A stretch of DNA of 64,000 bases from Actinernus sp. WN-2022 (taxonomy: Eukaryota; Cnidaria; Anthozoa; Actiniaria; Actinernidae), in assembly GCA_030867875.1 (NCBI GenBank), contig JAOWCC010000019.1:112081094-112145093 (forward strand), read 5' to 3'. Numbering within the stretch: position 1 is the stretch's first letter; each line of letters starts with the position of its first letter. The notes below the pieces were generated by a model. The model was not told the DNA's origin. It saw nothing but the letters and a program-made list of their open reading frames with translations, and did no database searches. Below, piece by piece: positions 22,109 to 32,469 of this stretch. Position numbers and translations under genes: made by a program.

Positions 22109-22772
22109 CTATTAGTTCAGGTTTCGTAATTCCGTTTGAGTCCCTGCCCCCTGGGGTTTATCTTCATAAAAATAAGTCTGCGTTAGATAATACCAATTTT
22201 GTCTCAGAAGCCATCCTCGAATTGCTTAATTTAGGGTTAGTTGTGGAAGTTTCCGGCCCTCCCACGGTTGTAAAACCTTTGTCGATTTCTTTCAATTCCG
22301 AAGGGAAGGCTAGACTTATTTTGGATTTGAGGCATGTAAATAAGTATATTGCGAAAGCCAAGTTTAAAATGGAGGATTGGAGAACATTTCTTCAGTATGT
22401 TTCGCGTCGGGGGTATATGATTAAATTCGACATGAAGTCCGGTTATCATCATATTGACATCCGAGATGCTCACCACCAGTTCCTTGGTTTCCAGTGGCTT
22501 TTAAGTTCGGCTTATAATATATTTTTTTGTTTTACTGTGTTACCCTTCGGGCTGTCAGTGGCGCCTTTCCTTTTACAAAGTTTTATCGTCCGTTAGTTCG
22601 TCATTTGAGATCCCTAGGCGCTCATGTCGTTTTATATTTAGATGATGGAATTATATGCGAGAAAGATTTGATCACTGCTCAACAGTTCGCAGCTACTATT
22701 CGTTCTGATTTAGCCCGTGCTGAAATTGTAGCTAATTCCCAGAAGTCCGTTTGGATCCTGACGGCAACCTGA
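22109..22772 (+). pseudogene. DIRS-like reverse transcriptase, truncated
   Basis: Frame 1 (to 22596) gives '(S)SGFVIPFESLPPGVYLHK', 'ARLILDLRHVNKYIAKAKF', 'MIKFDMKSGYHHIDIRDAHH' and 'FTVLPFGLSVAP'. After a frameshift near 22563 a second frame continues 'RHLRSLGAHVVLYLDDGIIC' with the YLDD catalytic box, then 'RSDLARAEIVANSQKSVW' and a stop at 22772. These are DIRS/PAT-type RT motifs (LDLRHVN, F-D-x-K-S-G-Y, LPFGL, LDDG). RT thumb, RNase H, methyltransferase and tyrosine recombinase are absent: the coding region stops 15 bp before the downstream terminal repeat. Confidence 0.8.
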
Positions 22773-22784
22773 CCCTGACGCAAT

Positions 22785-22854
22785 CCTTCACGGGTTGTAT
22801 ATAAACCACTCCTTGTCATAATCACACCACTTGACGTCGCAACCAGCCTTCGTT
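22785..22854 (+). repeat. DIRS-like element 1, downstream terminal repeat
   Basis: Direct copy of 17264-17333 including the TATA. The bases before and after differ between copies, so the repeat is exactly delimited at 70 bp. The following 400 bp end with CCAATAAACG near 23200, a possible polyadenylation signal of the element. Confidence 0.75.
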
Positions 22855-23437
22855 TTTGACCTTTTTTGATATTTCAATTTACATTTATTTGTTATTTACG
22901 TAAATTGACAGAATTATTGCATGGTCCTTCCTAGAAGGATGTTGTCTAGCCTTAATGTTCAATGTTACCGTTTAGATCCAACTTTGTCTTCCACTGTAAT
23001 TTAGTACCTGTAACCTCCAAAAGGTGGTGCTGCAGCATTGGGTTGGAGATCACGTTCCAAAATTTTTTCCCTGCGTGGGTTTTAACTGGTTTTCGTGTCC
23101 GGCTCGGCACGTTAGTTTTTTCTGTATATACACGTGACTATTAATGTATTCATGACTTGACACAATTGTAATTATTTATTCTAGCTACCTTAGCCAATAA
23201 ACGATTGCTGGACGACTCCCTCCACACCTGTCTCGTTGTGCTGTATATAATAGAAATGTTTTCTATTCGGCTGAGCGCAGCGAAAGAGAATAGAAGTCAA
23301 ATTATATTGTGATAATTAGAAAAACTTACAAGGACCGAAAACAATCACTTTTGCATAACTATAAAATTGATAATACAACTCTAAAGCCAGTTAAATTAAT
23401 CAAAGCGCTTTGTTTCAATAATATAAAACTGTATTGC

Positions 23438-23733
23438 TTTAAAGGGGCTATGTCATGGTACTGCGCATGTATCGAGTAATAGCCCGTTTAGTGGCTGTTA
23501 ATTGGATACAAACAGTTAAACCTCCCTCCCTCGATGCGTGATTGAAAGGATTTTCAATATTTTCCCTGGAGACTGCTTATACACACAGTTAGTCATTTTT
23601 GCATATTTGCTTTCATTTTACGCATCCCACATGGCCGAGAGGTTTGTTAGTTCATATCAAAATCGGTGGAAATAACTCTTTCCGGCCCGGAAAAACGAAT
23701 GTAAAGTCTTACTGTGACACAGCCCCTTTAAAA
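23438..23733. mobile_element. MITE, about 295 bp, AAAGGGGCT ends
   Basis: TTTAAAGGGGCTATGTCA at left is complementary to TGACACAGCCCCTTTAAAA at right (one mismatch). The interior is non-coding. Target duplication is masked by the T/A-rich flanks, so superfamily is undetermined. Confidence 0.6.
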
Positions 23734-25180
23734 ACTTCTATATTTTTATTACTGCTTAATTAAGAAGAGCCATGGAGTATGTTCACTGTTCCTAGCTGGA
23801 TTATTACTTAAGTAAAAGATGATAACTCTCTTGAGACCAATCTGAACTCAATTCAGTCATGTTCAACTCATTAGCATAATTTGACGTAAATGATGCCATT
23901 TCAAGGATTTGTAACGCATTTGAAAGCAATATTACGACATAAATCGCTCAAAATTGATTGAAGAAGATTTAACACTTAACTGCGCCCAAATCGACGATTT
24001 ATGGCTAGGGCTCATAACCCCGACTGTTGAAACAAGTTGCTCTTAAATTGTTAGCAATACGGTCTAAATTAAAAATATGTGGAAAAAAATTGGAAAATAT
24101 ATTTTAGTTTTTAAAAATGAACCATCTTGGGCGCCGCCATCTTGGATCTGATGACGTTTCACTGTTGTCCCTATTGTCAAAAACAATAGATAACCGAAAA
24201 TCTCACAAGAAACAAACCGTGGTGGATGGGTAAGGTACTTTCTTCAGATATTTTCTATCAGTGTCGATTCTCTTTGCCCCCAGTGAAATTCAGTGTAAAA
24301 TCTATAAGTTGTAGACAAAATAGCCGCTTCGGCCATTGTAAAGCCCATACAGATCGGACGCGAATATTTTATCTTACTTGTGAAATTAAAAAGCACAATG
24401 GAGCAATGAACAATAGCGGTTTTGATTACTGAACTGACTTGTCCCATAGGATAAGAATACATCTATTCAAGTTTGTAGACAACACAAATAAAGAAAAATA
24501 GAGTAACCACTCCTTGTTTTCATACATCTCTCCAGGGAATTCCAGCGCAGATCTCATTTGAATTTTCAAGTTATGCACTATTTCATTTGAAAGTTAACGT
24601 GGTTGCCGTGAGTTGTGGTGAACTAAATATGTCAACCCAACGCTTTCGTCCACCAAAAACAGCAAAAGTATTCAAAACCTTTCAAAGATTCATATGTATA
24701 AAAATTGCAAAAGGTGTTAGGTGCACTTTAAAATGAACTGATAGTGCTTCGAAGTCTCACGCGTTTCTAATTTCACATTCTCTCTTTTGTAATTATTATT
24801 GTGATGTATTCATGATGTAAACTGAATGATATAAATCTATAATGTTAATGCGCATGCTTACTGGTTAATCGCTCGATCGAAGACCCACATGGTTAGCACT
24901 GATCAAAGTTGGTAGACGGTAGAAAAAACAAAACTAGAGGTTGCGCGCAGCATGAACTGCGGCGTATATTTTGGAAAGATAACGCGGTCGATCTCATACA
25001 CCTGCATGTTTGACACTTTACGAACGCACAATCAGATGCGAAAGTACCACGACAGGCCGATCTGATCTAAAACTCCACACGTCGGAACATCTCGTCCTTT
25101 CTCTCACTTTCTAAATGTACATTTCTTCTTGATTTAATGTAACATAGAGTGTGTGAATAAACTGAAAACTGAAACTACAT
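23734..25180. other. No recognisable gene
   Basis: Only short random frames. GCATGCTTACTGGTTAATCG...AGACCCACATGGTAGC near 24850 is a diverged relative of 26040-26080, marking an old interspersed repeat. Nothing else can be supported. Confidence 0.4.
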
Positions 25181-25275
25181 CACTGGTATGTAATCAACTA
25201 ACGTCGATTGAGGTATGCTAACCGCCGTGGAAAGCGAGTAGCAGCTGACGTTTCGAGCGTTAGCCCTTCATCAGT
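25181..25275 (-). mobile_element. Penelope-like element tail with hammerhead-like motif, copy 1
   Basis: About 95 bp shared with 31367-31460. On the minus strand 25274-25244 reads CTGATGAAGGGCTAACGCTC then GAAACGTCAGC. CTGATGA and GAAAC are the two conserved core boxes of the hammerhead ribozyme, with a GGGC-UAAC-GCUC stem II between and cleavage expected after GUC. Penelope-like elements carry such hammerheads in their terminal repeats. No Penelope RT is present in the window. Confidence 0.55.
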
Positions 25276-25307
25276 CTGGCATCTAATTGACTAGGAACAT
25301 TAGACGG

Positions 25308-25470
25308 CCATCCCTTCATGTAGGACGACACGAATTGCTACCAAATTGTATTGTATTCTATTGTATTGTGTTGCGTTCTATTGTTGTATTGAATTGTATT
25401 GTATTGTATTGTATCGTATTCTATTGTATTTTTGGTAAAAATTCGTGTCGTCCTACATAAAGGGATTGCC
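25308..25470. repeat. Inverted repeat around an (ATTGT)n microsatellite
   Basis: ATCCCTTCATGTAGGACGAC...GCTACCAAA (about 25308-25346) is inverted at about 25430-25470 (TTTTGGTAAAAATTCGTGTC...AAAGGGAT), about 36 bp with three mismatches. Between them is a roughly 80-bp imperfect ATTGT/ATTCT pentamer array. It would fold into a long hairpin with a repetitive loop. Confidence 0.8.
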
Positions 25471-26211
25471 CATTTGACGCAATCTCAGGCCATTAACCTA
25501 ACCACAGGTCAACAGTGTAACATGACACGAGGTGCTGTGTTAATTTTCAAATCTGTCAACTGGCTTTTATTAATATTAATATTAATGGTCTGAAGATTGT
25601 CAACATGTTATTAACGCATCGTTTGTATTGTCGACAAAACACAATACATTCCATATCCGGTCATTGAAATTGAAACTCGCCAGAATTTGTTCTGCTTCAG
25701 CCTGAATCTAACCAGCAATTTTGCATATAGAAAATAAAAGACTGCTTTAAAAATATTCTAGTTAAATACTGATTAAACTAGGAAAACGCAATTAATTGAT
25801 AAAATAACAAACTCTCTGACACCCAGGTGGCTGTAATATGTGAAATTATTCTTTCTACCTGATCATGTGTCGCTTGGACTAAGCAAGCCTAGGAGACTTT
25901 GGACTATATACAGAAACACTCCAAAGCTCTCTACTGAACATTTATCTATCAACTTTCAAACAAGTTTATGCTAATGTCGTATTCCCTATTTTGTAATTAT
26001 TATCTGATATAAACAGTGAAATAAATCTGTAACGTTACTGCGCATGCCTAATGGTTTACGTCTAAGACCCACATGGTAGCGATAAAGGTCAGCATTGATC
26101 AACTTTGGTAGACGATAGAATAACTAAAGGCTGCACCTGAACTCCGTCGTATCTTTTGGAAAGGTGCAACGCCGACCTGCGTGTACGCAACACGATCTCG
26201 AACTTAAAGTA

Positions 26212-26620
26212 ATGATTATCATTACTTGTCAAATCGCTTTAAAAGTAACGATAATCATTACTCTTAAAACCACTCAAGACAAGTCAAGGGTGATGATAAA
26301 TAATAGTCGCATTCCGAATGGTGGTAGACCCGCTTAGTGGTCATGCCATCTGCACTAAACTGCACTACACTGCACTACACGTAAAGGGTTATGAGTTCGA
26401 AACCCAGTAGGAGCGGTTGAAAAAAACTTTTTCTCTTTTTCACGTTCTATTCTTGTTTACCTATGAACCCTAGCTCTAGGTGTGTGAGAACCCGTCGTTT
26501 ACCCGTGAACTCGTCCGATGGTTAGGGTTAGTTTTGTGGTGCGGGTTAGCATTTATCTTAAAGTAATGATTATCATTACTTTAAAGCGACTTGAGAAGTA
26601 ATGATAATCATTACTTTAAA
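26212..26620. mobile_element. MITE related to 8276-8633, with internal pol III-like boxes
   Basis: Arms of about 65 bp (TTAAAGTAATGATTATCATT and so on) are inverted at 26555-26620. Each arm holds two AGTAATGATTATCATTACT-type palindromes. The interior parallels 8345-8575: CATTCCGAA(C/T)GG, AAAGGGTTA(C/T)GAGTTCGA (B box near 26392), CTAGCTCTAGGTG and the GTGAACTCG motif. Non-coding. Confidence 0.7.
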
Positions 26621-28438
26621 CCTGGAGAACTCGTTGGTGAACCTGCGTGCTTGACACTTTACGAATGCACAATCAGATGCGAAAGTACGCACGACCAGTC
26701 GATCTGACTTAAAACTCCACGAGTCAGAATACGAGTGAACACAAGTAGAACACGAGTAAACACGAGCGACTTCAAGTAAGTTAGGTAGGCTAAAGTAGAA
26801 TTCAGTTAGTAGAGTAAATTTGCACGCATAGCTGGCCTGAAAACAAGTTCTTCTGAATGTCAAGTTCCGTGTTTAAATACAGTTCATTATTATGAATTAC
26901 TAGTATTAGAATGTGTCATCGCCTTAATCCACGCACATCAAACATGGCGGCTGTACGTTTGACCACCATGCCTTGCGCGTCCAATACACTCCAAATAACG
27001 CTTAGAAATCAAGTTTTCAATGAACGTGTTTTGGCAACATTTGTTTACGCACTATTTTCAAGTTTCGGAAACTCTCTAATTCGATTTATGACGGAGTTAA
27101 CAGTTTTCACGCACAATGGGTTGTGGGTAAAAGTACAAGGTATAATGTTTTGTCAGGAGCCATTACCCGGTGCGTACATCTCTCATATATTCGCGATACA
27201 GCGTTTTTACAGACCGGGTTATTTTTAGATTTCACATCTCGTTCGCTTTCATCGCGGAATGTTGTCAACAAAAGATGCCTCGTTAGCTTCTCTTGTTTGG
27301 TCAACCAACATGGCTGCAACGTCACTAATCATTTGAATTAAAATTATGCAAACACTTGTGATTGGCTAGCGGAACCAAACTCGCGGGAAACACATTGTAA
27401 ATACAAGAGGCCCTGAGTGGCCTTAACTCGGGCCACCCAGGAATAGCTGAATACATGTAGTCCATGGAGTTCTAGCATATTTTTGTGTCATGGTTTGTGC
27501 TAGGGGAGTCGAATAATTGATTCACTACTGATGCTCGTGATAACTGAAGGGCTGCTGTGTAAAAGGCCATATCAGTCTAGTCCCACACATTTCTGGCTTG
27601 GTAATACTTTTTGTGATTGGGTCGATGAGATCCTTGTGGTTTATAATAGCCGTAATGGCACAAACCAGTACAAATCACTGGGATCTGTTAACACAATCAG
27701 AAAAAAATCCAGCCAGATGCAGTACGTGGGACTAAGCTGGTGCCACATATGTAAGCAATGTTATAAATGGATTGGGTCTGCATGAGTATGTTAAATATCA
27801 TTTAATCGAATTAAAAATACCACCATACAAAATATCACATAAAAACTAGTACAATGTATGCTGACTGAGTTTGATTAGCAAACATCTAATCAGTAACCAC
27901 CTTAAAACTATGTATACATCTATGTGGTTCTATTTAGAGGAGTTCTGCAGTTCCATTTTATCATATGTCTATAAACTTTCCTTTCAATAATAGTTTTCTT
28001 TCAGGATGTTGATGATCATAAACTCAGGTGTTGTTGAAGAAAGTGAATGGTTTTCCTAGAGTACAGCTGTCAGTCACTATTTTTGTGTTGCTATTTTACC
28101 TCAGGTCCTTCCATGCATTCCAATTGTCATTGCATTGGAAATATTTATTTAGCTGTCAATTATCAACTACTTCCGATTGTCAACTGCATGCAGCTTTAAT
28201 TGCTCCCAATGAACTGGTTAAAGTGCATGCTGAACTGGTAATATGATGCGTCTTGATGGGAATATAACAAATCAGGTAAAAACCCTGACCCTACCTTCCC
28301 AAACTGAGCTCAAAACCCTGACCCACCCCCGCGGCACATACATGTACATAATACATCACAAACAGGAGTACCCTCCCTCCGGGGGGTACAAAGTTCTATG
28401 GTTAACTGGTAATAAGATGAACATTACTTGTATGTGGA

Positions 28439-28895
28439 CATACATAATCTGCAGGCTGGTCATTTTTCTGGACTGAATTAGCTTTTTGGAGAACACTACA
28501 GGAGTCCACTAGGCCAACCTCACAGGGAAGTATAACAGTGGGAATAATTATTATGCCTGAAAATATAAAAATATGGGTGTGTAAATATATTACTGGTTTT
28601 TGACAGAAAATATAATCCTCCTTCTCCCTTGAACATTCCCTTTTGAAAACCTATACCTTTGCTATAAGCTCCTGGAAGCTCCATATGTGGATCCTGAGGC
28701 AATATGGTAATATTGTGTGGCTTGTTGACATATGTAATCTGCAGGCTGGTTATATTTCTAGATTGAATCAGCTTTATTGGAGAACACAGCTAGCTAGGCC
28801 AACCTCGCAGGGAAGTACAACATGTGGGAATAATTTATTATGCCTGCAAAACTAAAAATGTGGGCAAAACTAAAAATGTGGGCATGTAAATATTA
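28439..28895. repeat. Direct duplication, about 160 bp, spacing 289 bp
   Basis: 28439-28600 and 28728-28895 share TAATCTGCAGGCTGGT, TGGAGAACAC, AGGCCAACCTC(A/G)CAGGGAAGTA and ATTATTATGCCTG. The second copy has an extra tandem AAACTAAAAATGTGGGC. Non-coding. Confidence 0.7.
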
Positions 28896-29613
28896 TGCTA
28901 TCTGACATGAAGATTAAAAAAATAACTTCCTTTAATTCCCAATTACGATTTGCTTTCGTATCGCAAAAAATCCACAGACAAATGCAAATTATATAAACAC
29001 ACAATAATTTAAAGCTCACCAGCTTCTCACTTTCAGCTTTTGCGACTCTTGAGTTGAGCTCGGCTTGATTTGGTTTGACTGGCTTAGTCACAGTTGATTT
29101 GTATCTCGGTTGAGATGATTTGCGCCAACAGGCGAGTTATTTATTGTATTCTTTTGAGTAAGCTTTGAGTTTTTGATTTCGTTTTGTATTTGAGACAGAC
29201 GAAGGCTCGACGTCGAAAAGTGCTCGTAAACAGATTTTAGTGTAAGCCTTGCGACTATCGGTCGTAGCTACGACTGTATGAATGACTGTGTATAGTGTGT
29301 ATGATGTGTAAGTACTGAGCACAATGTGCAAAGACACTTTCAAGACTTTCAAGACTGTCCAAAGCGAAGAGAAGAAAGATATCAGCTCAGAAACAGAGAC
29401 AGAACGGTTCGACGGGAAATAACACGCACATGGCGATACATGCCGTATTCACGTGAACAGTGCAATCGGATTGGTTGACGCATGGCGATCACGTGCTTTA
29501 TTCACGTGAACAGTGCAATCGGATTGGTTTGGCGGTTGGCGGCGACTTCCGGGTCGACGCAAATTTTTTTTTTAAATAAAAATAAAAACTTGACTCGGGC
29601 GGCCCCGGTCTGT

Positions 29614-30190
29614 AAAAACGCTACATCACAGACGTAGTATGGGAGATGGACGCTACATCACAGACGTAGTATGGGAGATGGACGCTACATCACAGACGTA
29701 GTATGGGAGATGGACGCTACATCACAGACGTAGTATGGGAGATGGACGCTACATCACAGACGTAGTATGGGAGATGGACGCTACATCACAGACGTAGTAT
29801 GGGAGATGGACGCTACATCACAGACGTAGTATGGGAGATGGACGCTACATCACAGACGTAGTATGGGAGATGGACGCTACATCACAGACGTAGTATGGGA
29901 GATGGACGCTACATCACAGACGTAGTATGGGAGATGGACGCTACATCACAGACGTAGTATGGGAGATGGACGCTACATCACAGACGTAGTATGGGAGATG
30001 GACGCTACATCACAGACGTAGTATGGGAGATGGACGCTACATCACAGACGTAGTATGGGAGATGGACGCTACATCACAGACGTAGTATGGGAGATGGACG
30101 CTACATCACAGACGTAGTATGGGAGATGGACGCTACATCAGACGTAGTATGGGAGATGGACGCTACATCACAGACGTAGTATGGGAGATG
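29614..30190 (+). repeat. 32-bp minisatellite, about 18 units (array 1)
   Basis: The unit CGCTACATCACAGACGTAGT + ATGGGAGATGGA repeats every 32 bp with essentially no variation except one unit lacking CA (about 30135). Preceded by GGTCTGTAAAAA and followed by the CCGGGTAATGGGCTCCTG terminus of a hAT MITE, i.e. the unit is the MITE's subterminal sequence expanded. See array 2 at 34998-35292 in the opposite orientation. Confidence 0.95.
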
Positions 30191-31366
30191 GACTCTCCGG
30201 GTAATGGGCTCCTGGTCTTGTGGTGAATTGCACATTTTTGTCGGTTTTCTTGGTTAGGAGCCATAATACACACACAACACATACATACATGCTGTGCATG
30301 TACATTTCAGCCACAATTTCCTTCAATTCTGTAGTTTAATATTACTTTCTTTTCAATATTATTGTTCCTTGAGGGTCGTTAGAATTATAAAAAAAACTTG
30401 GTATGGGTGTTGTTGATTGAAGTGCAATGGTTATTTGAGTAGTCTGCACGACATCGAGTCACTGAAATTTGATGCATTGTAATTATATCAGGTGCAGTAC
30501 GACTACGAGAAATCAAGCAATTTTTTAAGGACAACAAATTCCACATAATGTTGCTGTTCATTGTGAATAGTTAGGTACATGTAATGTCGTTCTACATGTG
30601 AAATAAAGTCATCTATTTGTAATTCTCATTAACAAACCAGTGGAGATGGCTGAAATTCAGGCTAAATTCTCAATACAATATTTTCGATTGGGGTCGTAAA
30701 CTACAGACCACCATTTTCTAGTATTAGTGAGCTGCCACTGTGCTAGTGCTCATTTTCTACATCTTGAAGGAGACTGAAACTTATAATGGCAGGCCACAAA
30801 GAAACATGCAATGTCCACTCATTTTTTTCTATCATTGGGGTCGCAGCAAGATTAATTTTCATTCCCAAATAATTCTTAAAAGTACTCGTACTTCTGATCG
30901 TGACCGAGTGAAAGTGACGATGCTGACGTCAAGAACTGAGGAACAACAATTACATTTATTTTCTCATAAGATGAAGGAAATGTATACGAGTAATAAGGCA
31001 TAATAAGAAATACAATGATGAGAAGGTAGGTCCTTAAGGTAACCGTAGGGTTATCTTAAGCCAGGACCACCTCAGATGTAAAACACTGAAACAAGATCTA
31101 GCTCAGTTGCATGGATATATAATGGTACCAAGAAAGGGGAAGGGAAATAAAGAGTGCCACGATTTAAGACTCGTGCCGGCCAAAGGCCTGGCCCGAGTAA
31201 ATATAACTAATTGCAACTCCTGTCATAACCATTCCAACTAATAATTAGTATTGGTAATCATTAGTGTGCAGCTCAATTAACGATCAATAGTGAGTTATGT
31301 TTGAAAACGATAGGCAACTAGTTCCTGTAAAAACTAGTGTTGGTCTGCGTCGGCGGAGAAGATAAA

Positions 31367-31463
31367 CACTGGTATGTAATCAACTAAAGTCGATTGAGGT
31401 ATGCTAACCGCCGTGGAAAGCGAGTAGCAGCTGACGTTTCGAGCGTTAGCCCTTCGTCAGAGC
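31367..31463 (-). mobile_element. Penelope-like tail with hammerhead-like motif, copy 2
   Basis: Nearly identical to 25181-25275. Minus strand 31463-31428 reads GCTCTGACGAAGGGCTAACG then CTCGAAACGTCAGC. Position 7 of the core is C instead of U, which hammerheads tolerate. Here GCU before the core can pair with AGC after the predicted cleavage site, giving a three-base-pair stem I. Confidence 0.55.
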
Positions 31464-31623
31464 AAAAAAAATGTTTGAAAACAGACGAGTGATATTTGTG
31501 GAATTTGCAAACATCACACGCACTATTAATCGTTATTTAAACGTTGCACACTAATGATTAACGGTTAATAACAGATGCAAACATAGGGCCCCTAAGGGCA
31601 ACTCGTGGATTTTCAGTGAGCTA

Positions 31624-31975
31624 TTTTGGTATATACTAAAACTCACGTGACCAATGACGTCATCACCACTAAGTTAATCGTGGGAAAATAATACCATACC
31701 TGTTTGAACTGTCTGGCATTAGAAATGAGAGATATTGGCACGTACTTAAAATCACGTAATCGATGACGTCATCGTTACGTCATCGCCACTAACTGATTGA
31801 TAACAACCGACTACCATGTATATCTAGGTTTGAGCCAGCTGGCATTAGAAATGAGGGAGACATGAGCATTTACTTCAAATCACGTGACCTATGACGTCTT
31901 AGTTATGTGATCACCACTAAGTGATCAATAGGGACCCACTACCATGTCTGTCCAGGTTTGAAGTGTCTGGCATTA
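31624..31975. repeat. About 125-bp tandem repeat (3 diverged units) rich in CRE-like sites
   Basis: Units share CTGGCATTAGAAATGAG, AAATCACGTGACC, TGACGTCAT(C) and CACTAAGTGAT...GACCACTACCATGTCTG. TGACGTCA or close variants, and CACGTG, recur in each. One such unit is inverted at 16300-16445. Immediately downstream (31958) the copy-B repeat body begins. Confidence 0.7.
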
Positions 31976-32450
31976 GATGGGCACCGTCAATACATCTTCT
32001 CCAGCATGTCCAAATCTTTTCGAAACTTTGGACGGTCATTCGCAAAGTCAACGGTGCATGAGTCGTCGAGTCACAGAAAAAAAACGACGAATAAATTATC
32101 TCGTATCCACCTTAACCCAATAACTCGTTCTGCACATGCGTGCATCCACGAGTTCAATTACTATTGTGTGTGGAATAAACGACCTATTCTAGCTTTATTG
32201 CGTGTAGAACCTTCGCTTGATAATGGCTAATTGTGTTGACGAATGCAGTAGTTCCAATCTGAACAAGGATTTTGCGACAAAGTGTAGCTAAATCAAATTG
32301 ATCTTTAAATCAAAATGCCCTGCTGAACTTTGAAATCACATATCGAAGAGGTTAAAACGAGTTTTTATCCGTTCCACATCGGCGCAGAATTAAGTTTTTG
32401 GGAATCTAACGCTAGCCAAATGTAACTTGCAAACGTTTTTGCGTTCGACG
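31940..32450. repeat. Dispersed repeat family, copy B
   Basis: Inverted homologue of 16500-17022: GGGCACCGTCAATACATCTT, TCTCGTATCCACCT(T/G)AACCC, GGAATAAACGACCTATTC, TTGATAATGGCTAATTGTGT and CCACATCGGCGCAGAATT all align. The short frame 31958-32230 (+) has no recognisable domain. Confidence 0.65.
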
Positions 32451-32469
32451 AAGGAGCAGTACAATCGAG

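Larger units (their letters stand above)
27154..30214. mobile_element. hAT MITE copy E, split by insertion and with expanded 32-bp array
   Basis: The left terminus CAGGAGCCATTACCCGGTGC and right terminus CCGGGTAATGGGCTCCTG are those of a MITE family seen complete at 46715-47029, 63417-63701 and 34984-35556. The core (GCGTTTTTACAGACCGGGTT through ACCAAACTCGCGGGAAACAC) runs to about 27400. About 2.2 kb of foreign sequence follows, then GGTCTGTAAAAACGCT resumes at about 29600, leading into the 32-bp array and the right terminus. Flanks GTTTTGT and GTCTTGT are a poor match. Confidence 0.6.
27427..31197. mobile_element. Hairpin-ended interspersed element, copy 2 (disrupted)
   Basis: Head CTCGGGCCACCCAGG at 27427 and tail GGCCAAAGGCCTGGCCCGAG at about 31178-31197, each next to TAA. 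It matches 6287-8234 at the head (27427-27545), near 30580-30940 and at the tail. The hAT MITE copy E straddles its left boundary, so simple nesting does not explain the layout; two partial copies may be present. A stray ACTCGGGCGGCC at about 29593 is another truncated terminus. Confidence 0.4.

Noticed and set aside
27531..27785. 84-codon plus frame as a possible exon
   Set aside because: It lies in the hairpin-ended repeat head; the matching region at 6.4 kb is not open.
29614..30190. CRISPR-like regular 32-bp repeats
   Set aside because: There are no unique spacers; units are directly tandem in a eukaryotic MITE context.
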